Positions 1 to 9,044 of a stretch of 64,000 nt of DNA are shown piece by piece. The position numbers and the translations under genes were made by a program. The stretch is taken from contig CAWAVV010000021.1 in the NCBI GenBank assembly GCA_963785565.1, positions 47,889-111,888 of the forward strand, in the 5' to 3' direction. This DNA is from AP-15 sp963785565. Lineage in GTDB: Bacteria > Pseudomonadota > Alphaproteobacteria > ATCC43930 > CGMCC-115725. The notes under the pieces were generated by a model, which saw only the letters and a program-made list of their open reading frames with translations, did not search any database and was not told the origin of the DNA. Numbering within the stretch: position 1 is the stretch's first letter; each line of letters opens with the position of its first letter.

Positions 1-89
1 GAGACCCTCGAGGCCTGGATGGGCGACACCCACATCTTGACCCGGACCCTGGACAGGGTCCGAGCCGAGATGAGCCTAGTCTCGGGCGG

Positions 90-1139
90 TCACAGCGGCG
101 CCTGCCAAGCCTCCGAGCCCCGATGAGTGAACATGACCGGCTCCGCGATGGCCCCGCCCGCTCTCTCCAAGGCTGTGATCAGGCCCAACCGGTCTTCCGG
201 CCTGACGAGAAACATCAAAAACCCACCGCCTCCGGCCCCCGAGAGCTTCCCGGCGAGAGCGCCATACTCGCGGGCTAAGCGGTGAAGCCGATCGATCCGC
301 TCATTGGAAATGCCCCCCGCGGTCATCCTTTTGGCATGCCAGGAATCGTCAAGGATACGAGCCATCTCTCGGATGTCGCCGGCGAGCAGCGCCTTCTTCA
401 TATCAATCGCATCGGCCTTGAGGCGGTGCATCGCCGTGACCGTCGACGACAAATGCCCGATTAGGCCGGCGGCCTGATCACCAATGATTGCTGTCGCGTC
501 GCGGGTCCGCTCGGTGAAGCAGATCACCAGCGAGGACTCCACCTCGTTCAGGATCTCGGTCGGCACCCTGAGCGGATTGACGATGGCCCTGTCCTTGCCA
601 AAAAATTCGATGAAATTGACCCCGCCGAAAGCCGCAGCGTATTGGTCCTGGCGCCCGCCGGCGAGGCCGAGATCGAGGCGCTCGATGTCGAAGGCCAGTT
701 GCGCGATGTCGTACTGACCGAGCGGCGCGCCAATGAGCGCGCGAAAGGCGTCGACGAGTGCAACGACCAGCGCCGAAGAGGCGCCTAGCCCCGAACCCAG
801 CGGCGCATCGACGCTGGTCACAATCGTTGCCGATATGGCGCGGCCGCCGTTGTAGTCGCGCACCATCCTCTCGTAAACGCCACGGTGCAGGGCGAGCTCG
901 GTGCTGGGCAGTTCGGGCAATGCCGGAAGCGCTTCCTCCCGGCCGAGATCCTTTGCCTGAAAAACGATCTGCCCGTCTTTGCGTGGCGCGATCGAGGCGA
1001 AAGCAAAGCGATCGATCGTTGCGTTGAGAACGACCCCGCCGAATTCCTCGCAATATGGCGACAGATCTGTGCCGCCCCCAGCGAGCCCGAGACGCAGCGG
1101 TGCCCGCGCACGTATCGTCCTATCGGCGTTCGAGTGCAT
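90..1139 (-). CDS. hddA: GHMP-family sugar kinase, D-glycero-D-manno-heptose 7-phosphate kinase-like
   Basis: A 349-residue kinase of the GHMP superfamily. It most resembles HddA-type enzymes, which put a phosphate on C1 of heptose 7-phosphate on the way to GDP-heptose for surface glycans. Three family motifs are visible: the N-terminal substrate strand APLRLGLAGGGTDLSPY (about residues 10-26), the ATP-binding glycine loop PLGSGLGASSAL (about 111-122), and the C-terminal SGAGGGGFLMF motif (about 302-313). The frame is open further upstream, but the ATG at 1137-1139 is preceded by GGGGAAG at good spacing and the extra 40 residues look non-coding, so this start is preferred. It is divergent from the FkbM gene at 1313. 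The neighbourhood of methyltransferases and capsule export genes fits a sugar-nucleotide precursor role. A related sugar 1-kinase is possible, so the substrate is inferred. Confidence 0.82.
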   Translation of the reverse strand: MHSNADRTIRARAPLRLGLAGGGTDLSPYCEEFGGVVLNATIDRFAFASIAPRKDGQIVFQAKDLGREEALPALPELPSTELALHRGVYERMVRDYNGGRAISATIVTSVDAPLGSGLGASSALVVALVDAFRALIGAPLGQYDIAQLAFDIERLDLGLAGGRQDQYAAAFGGVNFIEFFGKDRAIVNPLRVPTEILNEVESSLVICFTERTRDATAIIGDQAAGLIGHLSSTVTAMHRLKADAIDMKKALLAGDIREMARILDDSWHAKRMTAGGISNERIDRLHRLAREYGALAGKLSGAGGGGFLMFLVRPEDRLGLITALERAGGAIAEPVMFTHRGSEAWQAPL

Positions 1140-1312
1140 CGTACTTCCCCAAAATCCTAGGCATCGTGCCGATTCAGCTCCGTTCCTGTCGCCAATTCTT
1201 CCCCTAAAACCTACTGCCAGTCTATCGTGACGATATGATCGGCGCCGGCCTAGCGTCAAGCGGCGCGAGCGCGGGGGATTCAGCTGGAATTAAGCTGCCG
1301 GAGGGTTGCGAG

Positions 1313-2728
1313 GTGAGCACTCTGAGAGACGCCGTGTACGAGTTAGTGGCTTGGGGACAGGGCCGCGCGCTCTGGCCTTCCGCCGCCTACGGCCTGATTG
1401 ATATTGTCGCAACGGGTTTAGCGGATCGAGGCATTGCCGTCCCAGAAAGCTGCGGCGAACCGAACGGCGACTGGGTCGCAGATTTCTACGCCGCAGCGGT
1501 TGAACTAACGCGGCTGGATATTCCTGAAGAAGCGGCGGCGCGCACCCGGGACGGCCTGCGCTTAGCCCGGGACCACGCCAGCTATCATTGCGCGGCGGTC
1601 CAGCGAAGCTTAGGGGGTCTCGACCATTTGCGTGACGAGTGGGGCGCACAGATGCAATCGAAGATCCGCATCAGCGTTGCCGAGCTTGTCTCGCATCTGG
1701 CTGTCGGCTTCGCAATGCACGGGCGGGTGCCGCACTGTAGCGGGCCGGGACGTGCATTATTGACCGGCGCAATCGACCATGACGGGCCGGACCCGTACGT
1801 TCCACAGCGGCCGCCCTATCGCTACGCCGGTGCGCTCATGGCCGAAGTCCAATTGCATTTCGGTTTGCCGATTTTCGTCGATACTGTCGATGAAAGCGTT
1901 TGCCCAGACATCATTCGCACGGGCTGGTGGGAGCCTTGGATCGACGGCATCGTCAGGAAATGCGTTGGCCGCGGCGACGTCGCAGTCAATGTCGGAGCCA
2001 ATGTCGGCTACCACACGCTGCTCATGGCCAACTGTGTGCAGGAACCCGGTCGCGTTTTCGGATTCGAGCCGAACCCGCGGCTGGTGCGATTGCTGCAGCG
2101 CTCGCTGAATTGGGGTGGGCTGCTCGCAATGACGACCCTTTTTCCGATCGCCGCGTCGAATGCAAGCGGGACGTGCAGATTTATTGCCAGCCACCAACAC
2201 ATGGGCGGAGGCAGGCTCTCGGGGGCTGCATTGCTCGGCAGCGCTGATTTGGAAGAGCTGTGGCTCCGCGGATTGCGTGAAAGTTATCCGAATTTTGACG
2301 AGGGTGATCTTGAAGCTCTGCTTTTGGCATTGAAACCGAAACCGGAGATTTTTGATGTGCACACGGCTCGTCTCGACGATACGGTCGGGAGGCTGACGCA
2401 AAACATCCACTTCCTTTTGATCGACGCAGAGGGGGCAGAGCCGTTGGTGTTGGATGGCGGCCAAGATCTGATCCGCCGTTCCCGCGATCTTGCCATGATC
2501 GTCGAATGGTCGAACGGTGTGACCTATGCCACATCGCCTGCGCAGCGGGCGCAGGCAGCAGCAACGATCGACTGGCTTGCGGGCGACGGGTTCAGATTCT
2601 ACAGGATCGGCGGCGACGCACGTGATGTTTACGCGCGCCCAGCTATTCTCGAACCGATGACCGCCGACGAAGTCATCAATATGGAAGGCTACGGCGATCT
2701 CTTCATCTGCCGGCGGCCGGCGCGCTGA
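1313..2728 (+). CDS. FkbM-family SAM-dependent methyltransferase with N-terminal extension
   Basis: About 471 residues. The C-terminal half is an FkbM-type methyltransferase, a family that usually O-methylates sugars or polyketides. The SAM-binding glycine motif is DVAVNVGANVGYHTLLMA (about residues 222-239), followed by the acidic FGFEPNP strand. The later IDAEGAEPLVLDGG segment (about 370-383) is the FkbM signature. The first roughly 200 residues are helical and I do not recognise them. The frame is open from an ATG at 1235, but the GTG at 1313 has a strong GGAGGG seven bases upstream, so it is the better start. It is divergent from the heptose kinase gene and convergent with the beta-helix gene. 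The substrate is unknown. Confidence 0.8.
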   Translation: MSTLRDAVYELVAWGQGRALWPSAAYGLIDIVATGLADRGIAVPESCGEPNGDWVADFYAAAVELTRLDIPEEAAARTRDGLRLARDHASYHCAAVQRSLGGLDHLRDEWGAQMQSKIRISVAELVSHLAVGFAMHGRVPHCSGPGRALLTGAIDHDGPDPYVPQRPPYRYAGALMAEVQLHFGLPIFVDTVDESVCPDIIRTGWWEPWIDGIVRKCVGRGDVAVNVGANVGYHTLLMANCVQEPGRVFGFEPNPRLVRLLQRSLNWGGLLAMTTLFPIAASNASGTCRFIASHQHMGGGRLSGAALLGSADLEELWLRGLRESYPNFDEGDLEALLLALKPKPEIFDVHTARLDDTVGRLTQNIHFLLIDAEGAEPLVLDGGQDLIRRSRDLAMIVEWSNGVTYATSPAQRAQAAATIDWLAGDGFRFYRIGGDARDVYARPAILEPMTADEVINMEGYGDLFICRRPAR

Positions 2729-2788
2729 CGAGACGCAGAGCCGCTTCGGCGCCTGGACAGAACCGATATCGATGCCCGGCGGGGTCTG

Positions 2789-4483
2789 CTACTCGAGAAG
2801 GTTGTTCGCGATCAACTTGTGCTTCGCCACCGAACCGTCGTGATAGGGCTCGCCGCTTCCCACGCCGCCCATCACGTTGCCCGTCATGACCAGCCGGCCG
2901 CCGAATTGGACCCGACGATCATCGGTGTAGTCTGCCAGCGCACCATCTTCGATGTCGACGGCGCATCCCGTCGTGCGATTACCGAGATTGCCCCAAACCG
3001 ACGTGCCCATCATGTCGTCTTTGATTTCCAGCAAACCATAAGTCCGGGCAGTCGCGTGGATGGCGCAATAGGTGTTAGGGCGGCGCGCGCCGATGGTCAG
3101 AATCCGGTTGTTGGTGATGCTGACATTGCACCCGGCGCGGATCAATACCCCATCCCCGTCCACCGTGCCGCCGATCAGGCCGCCGTCGAGCCACACGCCA
3201 TCCACCGCGCAATGGCCGTCCGATGCGGCGATGTCGACCGACGGCCCGCGCAACGCCGCGGTCGAGGCGCCGCCGTGAAATTCCAGATAGCGGCCGTCGC
3301 TGATGCAGATGTCGCAGTCGTGATCGTTGTTGATGTTCCAGCCGTCGAAAAAACGGATCCCCTCCGGCGGATGTCCGTTGCCGACGCTCTTCAGGATGTG
3401 GATGCCGCGTTCGCAGCTGCCGCCGATGAACCGCCGAAAAACCAGTTCGTTGGCTCCGTTGTCGATGCGCAGCGCTTCGGTGCCTTTCTCTTGCGGCGCG
3501 GCGCAGAAAATCATGAGGTCGTTGAATTGGGTGATCGAGACATGCTGAGACGTCCCAACGTAGCCGCCCAAGATCACGCCGATCCCGGTGTTGTAGAGAA
3601 TTTCGACATCGGCGACCACGCTGCCTTCGATAAAATACAACACCAGGCCGTCATGCATCTCTTCGATCAACAGGTGGCTGATGTCGGAGACGCCACAGCG
3701 CATGCATCTGATCGCATCGGTGATCACGGCGGGGTTGCGCCGGGGAAACAACTGGTCGCCGGCAACCGCAAAGTCGCGCAGGTCGCCCGACCGGCCCGAC
3801 CCGTCGATCACCAGCAATGTATGGGCGCAATTTGTCATCGGGCGCAAAAATGTGAGGTCGTTGCCGCTGCCCTCGATATTGACCGGCCGGTTGCCGCTGA
3901 TCGTCACCGCGTCGCGCTCGGCGCAGCCGAGCTTGTAGTTGCCAGGGAGGAGGCGGACCGTGCCGCCCCCGGTCGCCGACAGGGCGTCCACGGCGGCCTG
4001 CAACGCCGGTGCGCAATCAGTCCGGTTGTCGGCCTTGCACCCCCACCATTGCGGATACAGATCGGTCTGGGGATGGGCGATCGCCACTCGACCGGGGCCG
4101 GCAAAGATCGGCGCCACCGGCATCGCGAGCGGGCTGACCGCCAGGGTCAGGGTCACGCCATCGCCGAGGGTCATCATCGCGCTTGGCGCGAACATGACCG
4201 GATGATTGAGCGCGACGCTCTTGCCGAAACGGCAATTGCCGACAACAACGACGGCACCGGCCACCGCCCGGTCGGCCGACGCGAAATCAGCGGAATCATC
4301 GTTGCTCCCGTCACATTTTGCACCATAGTCGCGAGGGTCCGTGCCCCCTATCCGCGCCGCCTTCGTCAGCGCGCCGATCCCCGCATCTCCCGACTGGCCG
4401 GCCGCTGGAGCGGCAACGCCCGTCATCGACAGAGACGCGACAGCTATCGCCAGAGCCAAAAACAGCTTACGGCAAATTGACAT
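2789..4483 (-). CDS. Secreted right-handed beta-helix protein (pectate lyase superfamily 3 type)
   Basis: A 564-residue exported protein. Residues 1 to about 30 (MSICRKLFLALAIAVASL and following) form a Sec signal peptide. The DPRDYGAKCDGSNDDSADF segment (about 50-68) and a second copy of the same opening, WWGCKADNRTDCAPALQAAV (about 145-164), are typical starts of the pectate-lyase-3 / GH28-like beta-helix fold. A long glycine- and asparagine-rich stretch follows, as expected for parallel beta-helix coils. The start ATG has GGAGG four bases before it and lies inside the 3' end of the restored upstream methyltransferase gene, so the two are probably translationally coupled. Within a glycan locus it could be a polysaccharide lyase, epimerase or hydrolase acting on the exported polymer. 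No catalytic triad could be assigned by eye. Confidence 0.7.
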   Translation of the reverse strand: MSICRKLFLALAIAVASLSMTGVAAPAAGQSGDAGIGALTKAARIGGTDPRDYGAKCDGSNDDSADFASADRAVAGAVVVVGNCRFGKSVALNHPVMFAPSAMMTLGDGVTLTLAVSPLAMPVAPIFAGPGRVAIAHPQTDLYPQWWGCKADNRTDCAPALQAAVDALSATGGGTVRLLPGNYKLGCAERDAVTISGNRPVNIEGSGNDLTFLRPMTNCAHTLLVIDGSGRSGDLRDFAVAGDQLFPRRNPAVITDAIRCMRCGVSDISHLLIEEMHDGLVLYFIEGSVVADVEILYNTGIGVILGGYVGTSQHVSITQFNDLMIFCAAPQEKGTEALRIDNGANELVFRRFIGGSCERGIHILKSVGNGHPPEGIRFFDGWNINNDHDCDICISDGRYLEFHGGASTAALRGPSVDIAASDGHCAVDGVWLDGGLIGGTVDGDGVLIRAGCNVSITNNRILTIGARRPNTYCAIHATARTYGLLEIKDDMMGTSVWGNLGNRTTGCAVDIEDGALADYTDDRRVQFGGRLVMTGNVMGGVGSGEPYHDGSVAKHKLIANNLLE

Positions 4484-5754
4484 TCATCCTCCGGTCAAGT
4501 GCTTCCAATAGCAGCGGTTCAAAGCAGCTTGCGTCTCCGATGTCCAGCAGGATCGGATCAACCCACCAACGCCTGATGTCCTGCTCGGGCCTGATCACCC
4601 GCGAGAAGCACCCGCAACCCGGTCTCCGTCGCGAAATTGACCGCGTGGACCGCGAACTCGCGCGCGAGGACAAGGATCTGCGGGCCAAGCGGGTCGAGGG
4701 TGGGCTGCCGCGCGATCGGCCGGTTGCGGACGGAGGCGGGGGGAGCGATCGGCGCGCGCGCGAGAACATAATCGAGGTGACTGTTCAGTCCATCGACAGG
4801 AGCCTGGAAGCTCGCTGCGTCCGCCCGCCTCCGAGTGGCCTCGACGATGGCGGCCGATAGCCCGACGCAATGGACGAGGGCGGGCAGTGCCGCATGCGGT
4901 GGGACGCCTGCGGCCGGCGAGATGCCGAGGAGGCTTGCGACGCGGTGGAGCTGGCTTGCGGCCAGCGCGACAAGCGGCTTCCAACTCGTCGACAGCAAGG
5001 GACCGACGGCGAGTGTTCGCACTGCGCTGGCTATATCGTCGAGCCCGAGCGCCGACACCGCCCAGTCCGGCAATGACGCGAACCCGATGGCGGAATCCCC
5101 GGGGCGCCGGGCAGCGCCGAGATTGCAGATCACGAGTTGCCGGCGCAGGCTGGCGACCTCGAACCAGCGCGCCGGCGCGCTGGTCAGTTCGAGATAGGCC
5201 CGCGTCGCGGCGGCGACGGACAGCGCGCTCTGGTCGTCGATAACCATGATCCCGCTTGGCGCCAACAATACGCTGGCGTTGCAGACATCGGAAAAGGCGC
5301 CGCGCATCGAATGGTCGGCATCGATATGAATAAGATCGAACCGCTCCGCAATCGACGGGAACACCAGTTGCGTGTCGACCTGGCGAATATCGACCGAATG
5401 AACCCCGGACCGCCGTAGCAGCCGAACTGCGCCGGCGTTGGACCCGGGGAGATCGAGCTCGGCGTCGAGACCGACATAGCGTTCGAGACCACCGGCGCCG
5501 ACCGCGATCGAATAGGCCCCATAGCCGCGGCGAACGCCGATTTCGAGCACCCGCCGTGGTCGCCAAAACGCTCCGTAGGCGGCGTAAAAATTGTAGCAGA
5601 GCTCGACCACGTTGCCGATCTCGCCACCGAAGTGAACGAGATCGTCCTCAACGAAACAATCGAGGATCGCCGGGAAGGGCGGCGGATCGCGCAGCGGCTC
5701 GGGTACCTCCATCGGAGGCGCCCAATGGGCTTTTTGGGATCCGGGCACGGGCAT
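4467..5754 (-). CDS. Class I SAM-dependent methyltransferase (Methyltransf_24 type), frameshifted near the 3' end
   Basis: The continuous frame runs 5754 to 4558 (398 residues). It carries a Rossmann methyltransferase core: RRVLEIGVRRGYGAYSIAVG (about residues 67-86), then an acidic strand VGLDAELD, and FDLIHIDADHSMRGAFSDV (about 140-158), which is characteristic of the family acting in glycan and cephalosporin-type clusters. Near the end the protein sense moves one frame over. After GLRVLLA the other frame reads VIRPEQDIRRWWVDPILLD and continues to a TAA at 4467-4469, overlapping the start of the beta-helix gene by 17 bases. Removing one G from the GGG run at 4598-4600 (CCC on the plus strand) joins the two frames. 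I therefore give the restored span. It may be a consensus error or a true truncation. Confidence 0.7.
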
Positions 5755-5779
5755 CGCATTGCGGGTTCCGACGGACCGC

Positions 5780-6537
5780 CATCATACCAAAGGCCAACGG
5801 CGGCTGCGAGACACCGTTCGTAGCTTGCCAGCAGTCGCGGTTGGCGGATAAAACCCGCGCACCGGCTTTCCAGGGGACGTAGTGTGACTTTCGCGACGCG
5901 CAACGATGATGTCTTTGTCCTGTCCGGTCCCGAGGTTTCCGTCACCGGCCCGATATTGCTGGTCGAGCATCGCAGCGAGGGCAGCCGGCCGGTTCGGGTC
6001 CAGCTGATCTACAACGCGGCGGCAGAATCGCGCGCCGAGGTCGAACTCACTTGGAATCCAATCTCCGAAGCGCGGGTGCGGCGCGGTGAGTTGGTCGATT
6101 TCACTGTGCGGCTGACGCGGCGGGGCGAGGTCAACGACGCGGATCGTCTGTTCATCCGCTTTTCCTATGATCCGCGCGATGCCTGGGACCCGGTCTTCGC
6201 GACAATCGGGGCGGTCGCCTTCCGCATCGTCGAGCGGGGCGATCTGCGCGCGGTAGAATTGTCACTCGGCTCGAACAATGCTCCACAGATCGCGATGCCG
6301 GTGCCGCTGCGTCCAATTTCCCACTTTGCCACGGGTTGGCGACCGATTGCCGAGCCGACGGATCCATTCCTCGAATTACGCCTTCATTTGAACGGAGCCG
6401 CGCAGCCAACCGAACTCCATATCGGCCGGTTGTTCGTGGGGCAGCACTACGACCCTTATACCTACAATCCCGCATACGAATACCTCGCGCATCTGCACGG
6501 CAAGCCTGAGTTTCCCCAGGAGGCGGAGGTCAAGGTA
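5780..6537 (+). repeat. Direct repeat, copy 1 (FkbM duplication)
   Basis: About 750 bases, including roughly 100 bases upstream of the GTG start and the first 650 coding bases of the gene at 5884. They recur about 1,715 bases later. In the stretch 6001-6245 I count only two differences from the second copy, both silent. Similarity falls off sharply after about 6537. Confidence 0.85.
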
Positions 6538-7311
6538 GAATTCGAGGCGCGGGTGCGCGCTGCGGTAGAGACCGGGGCAGTAACCCATACGCGGCCTTTC
6601 GTTTCGCCATTCTTGGTGATGCGCGAAGGGACGCCGCGGTTCCCGATGCTGATAGGCTCGATAAGTTCGCTTCACTGGTACGGGATCAATCCGCGCCACA
6701 CATTGGAACGAGAGTATGGTATCGGTCCCGGGGAGATTACACTCGATTGCGGCGCCCATGCCGGTCAGATGTCGACCTATTTTGGCTTGGTCGCGGGCCC
6801 GACGGGCAAGGTTGTGGCCTTCGAACCGTTTCCGCAAAATTACTATCAGATCGAGGCTCAGGCCAAATTGAATGGGCTCGACAGCCTCACCTCTGTCCAC
6901 GCCGGTGTTGGCGCGATTTCGGGCCGGGTGAGTGTGACCAATGGCCGGGAACTGACCAATGCGCGGAATCTGGCGGCGCCCGGGGAGGGAATTGCCGTTG
7001 TCCGGTTGGATGATTATCTCGACGTCAGGCCGACCTTCATTAAGATGGACGTCGAGGGTGCCGAGGTGGCGGCGTTGCGCGGTGCCCAGAAGCTGCTGCG
7101 TAAATGCAAGCCAAGGTTGTTCATCGAAGTACACACGCAATATCTCGATCGGTTCGGCCACAGCTTGGCCGATCTGTTTGCCGCGCTGCCGGGCGACATT
7201 TACAACGCGCGCTTTAAAGTGGCGGGGGTGGACCGCGACTGGCGCGTGTACGCGCCCGGCCTCGAATACGGGCTTGCCGGACCGATGTACGTGGAGGCGG
7301 CGGCGAAGTAG
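5884..7311 (+). CDS. FkbM-family methyltransferase with N-terminal beta-rich domain, tandem copy 1
   Basis: A 475-residue protein starting at GTG 5884 with AGGGGA upstream. Residues 1 to about 220 are a beta-strand-rich domain of unknown function (for example RAEVELTWNPISEARVRRG). The rest is an FkbM methyltransferase: ITLDCGAHAGQMSTYFGL (about 285-302) for SAM, VVAFEPFPQNYYQ, and FIKMDVEGAEVAALRGAQ (about 382-399). It is paralogous along its full length to the next gene at 7599, and the first 650 bases are almost identical between them. It is divergent from the methyltransferase at 5754. A role in methylating the exported glycan is inferred from the neighbourhood. The N-terminal domain could bind carbohydrate, but no motif proves that. 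Confidence 0.8.
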   Translation: MTFATRNDDVFVLSGPEVSVTGPILLVEHRSEGSRPVRVQLIYNAAAESRAEVELTWNPISEARVRRGELVDFTVRLTRRGEVNDADRLFIRFSYDPRDAWDPVFATIGAVAFRIVERGDLRAVELSLGSNNAPQIAMPVPLRPISHFATGWRPIAEPTDPFLELRLHLNGAAQPTELHIGRLFVGQHYDPYTYNPAYEYLAHLHGKPEFPQEAEVKVEFEARVRAAVETGAVTHTRPFVSPFLVMREGTPRFPMLIGSISSLHWYGINPRHTLEREYGIGPGEITLDCGAHAGQMSTYFGLVAGPTGKVVAFEPFPQNYYQIEAQAKLNGLDSLTSVHAGVGAISGRVSVTNGRELTNARNLAAPGEGIAVVRLDDYLDVRPTFIKMDVEGAEVAALRGAQKLLRKCKPRLFIEVHTQYLDRFGHSLADLFAALPGDIYNARFKVAGVDRDWRVYAPGLEYGLAGPMYVEAAAK

Positions 7312-7493
7312 CCGCTCGGCACCGCCTCAACCCACCTTATGCCTACAGGCCGTCCGAGCCTGCGGGGCCGTGCGCTTACCAAGCGCACCGCAGCGTCCAT
7401 CCGCCGGTCTCACGCGCTAAAAAATGTAGATCCAATCGGACAGAGCGCCATTCGATAGGCACGGACATCGCATCTTGGCTCTGAGAGACCCGA

Positions 7494-8252
7494 TCGTAGC
7501 AAAGGCCGCAGGCGGCTGTGAAGGACACCGTTCGCGGCTTGCCAGCCCCCGCGCTTGGCAGATAAAACCCGCGCATCGGTTTTTCCGGGGGGCAGATTGT
7601 GACCTTAGCGACGCGCAACGAGGACGTCTTTGTCCTGTCCGGTCCCGAGGTTTCCATCACCGGCCCACTATCGTTGGTCGAGCATCGCAGCGAGAGCAGC
7701 CGGCCGGTTCGGGTCCAGCTGATCTACAACGCGGCGGCAGAATCGCGCGCCGAGGTCGAACTCACTTGGAATCCAATCTCCGAGGCGCGGGTGCGGCGCG
7801 GTGAGTTGGTCGATTTCACTGTGCGGCTGACGCGGCGGGGCGAGGTCAACGACGCGGATCGTCTGTTCATCCGCTTTTCCTATGATCCGCGCGATGCCTG
7901 GGACCCGGTCTTCGCGACGATCGGGGCGGTCGCCTTCCGCATCGTCGAGCGGGGCGATCTGCGCGGCGTGCAGCTGTGTTTCGGCTTGAACAATGCTCCA
8001 CAGATCGCGATGCCGGTGCCGCTGCGTCCAATTTCCCACTTTGCCACGGGTTGGCGACCGATCGCCGAGCCGACGGATCCGTTCTTCGAATTACGGTTGC
8101 ACCTGAGTCGGACCTGGCAGCCAACCGAACTCCGTATCGGCCGGTTGTTCGTGGGGCAGCACTACGACCCTTATACCTACAGTCCCGCATACGAATACCT
8201 CGCGCATCTGCACGGCAAGCCTGAGTTTCCCCAGGAGGCGGAGGTCAAGGCC
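7494..8252 (+). repeat. Direct repeat, copy 2 (FkbM duplication)
   Basis: Second copy of the repeat at 5780-6537. Near-identical blocks alternate with short divergent patches (about 7965-7990 and 8090-8125). The upstream flank is also shared, including the ribosome-binding region and a GATAAAACCCGCGCA tract, so promoter and leader were duplicated with the gene. Confidence 0.83.
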
Positions 8253-9044
8253 GAATTCGAGGCCAAGGCGCGGGACGGGATGGGTACCGGCGCAGTGACT
8301 CACAGCCAAGCGTACGTCTCGCCGTTTCTGGTGATGCGCGAGGGAAAGACGCGGTTTCCAATGCTGATCGGTTCGGTCAACTCGTTGTATTGGTACGGAA
8401 TTGACCCGCGCCATACGCTGGAGTGGTCGTACACTCAGCCGGGCTATATCGCCCCCGGCGATATTGCTCTCGATTGCGGCTCTCATGCCGGTCAGATGTC
8501 GACCTTCTTCGGCTTGATCGCCGGCCCCGCCGGCAAGGTCGTGGCCTTTGATCCGTTTCCGCAGAATTATTACCAGGTCGAGGCGCAGGCCAAGCTGAAC
8601 AGCTTGTCCAATCTGGTTTCCGCCCGCGCCGGGGTCGGGACCAGCGCGGGACGGGTTCGAGTATCGAACGGGCAGCAGATGACGGCCGGGCGCGATACGC
8701 CATCGATAAGCGACGAAGTCGAGATCGACATCGTGCCGCTCGACGACTACATCGACCTCAAGCCCAGCTTCTTGAAGCTCGACGTCGAAGGTGCCGAGGT
8801 GGCGGCGCTGCGCGGTGCCCAGAAGCTGTTGCGCGCCTGCAAGCCGAAGATCTTCATCGAGGTACACACCGGAATGTTGGATCGGTTCGGGCACTCCCTG
8901 ACAGACCTGTTTAACGCGTTGCCCGCCGACGTCTACGATGTTCGCTTCAAAGTAGAAGGTGCGGGCATGGCATGGCAGGCTTATGCCCCGGGTCTGGAGA
9001 AGGATATCACGCGCCCGATGCTCGTCGACGCCTTTCCGAAATAG
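7599..9044 (+). CDS. FkbM-family methyltransferase with N-terminal beta-rich domain, tandem copy 2
   Basis: A 481-residue paralogue of the gene at 5884, starting at GTG 7599 with GGGGGG just upstream. The N-terminal 215 residues match copy 1 apart from short patches (RGVQLCFGLNN against RAVELSLGSNN near 118-128, and HLSRTWQPTELR near 163-174). The catalytic half has diverged more: IALDCGSHAGQMSTFFGL, VVAFDPFPQNYYQ and FLKLDVEGAEVAALRGAQ are all intact, and a few residues are inserted before the SAM motif (SYTQPGYIAPGD). Both copies therefore look active and may have different acceptors. The 3' end overlaps the convergent TylF-type gene by 38 bases. Confidence 0.8.
   Translation: MTLATRNEDVFVLSGPEVSITGPLSLVEHRSESSRPVRVQLIYNAAAESRAEVELTWNPISEARVRRGELVDFTVRLTRRGEVNDADRLFIRFSYDPRDAWDPVFATIGAVAFRIVERGDLRGVQLCFGLNNAPQIAMPVPLRPISHFATGWRPIAEPTDPFFELRLHLSRTWQPTELRIGRLFVGQHYDPYTYSPAYEYLAHLHGKPEFPQEAEVKAEFEAKARDGMGTGAVTHSQAYVSPFLVMREGKTRFPMLIGSVNSLYWYGIDPRHTLEWSYTQPGYIAPGDIALDCGSHAGQMSTFFGLIAGPAGKVVAFDPFPQNYYQVEAQAKLNSLSNLVSARAGVGTSAGRVRVSNGQQMTAGRDTPSISDEVEIDIVPLDDYIDLKPSFLKLDVEGAEVAALRGAQKLLRACKPKIFIEVHTGMLDRFGHSLTDLFNALPADVYDVRFKVEGAGMAWQAYAPGLEKDITRPMLVDAFPK

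Noticed and set aside
1..126. Plus-strand frame open from the window edge, ending TGA at 124-126
   Set aside because: It could be the C-terminus of a convergent gene, but the 41 residues have no recognisable motif and overlap the heptose kinase gene.
2819..4480. 553-codon plus-strand frame opposite the beta-helix gene
   Set aside because: Antisense shadow: composition is typical of GC-rich antisense (A, D, R, V rich), with no domain, while the opposite strand has a signal peptide and fold motifs.
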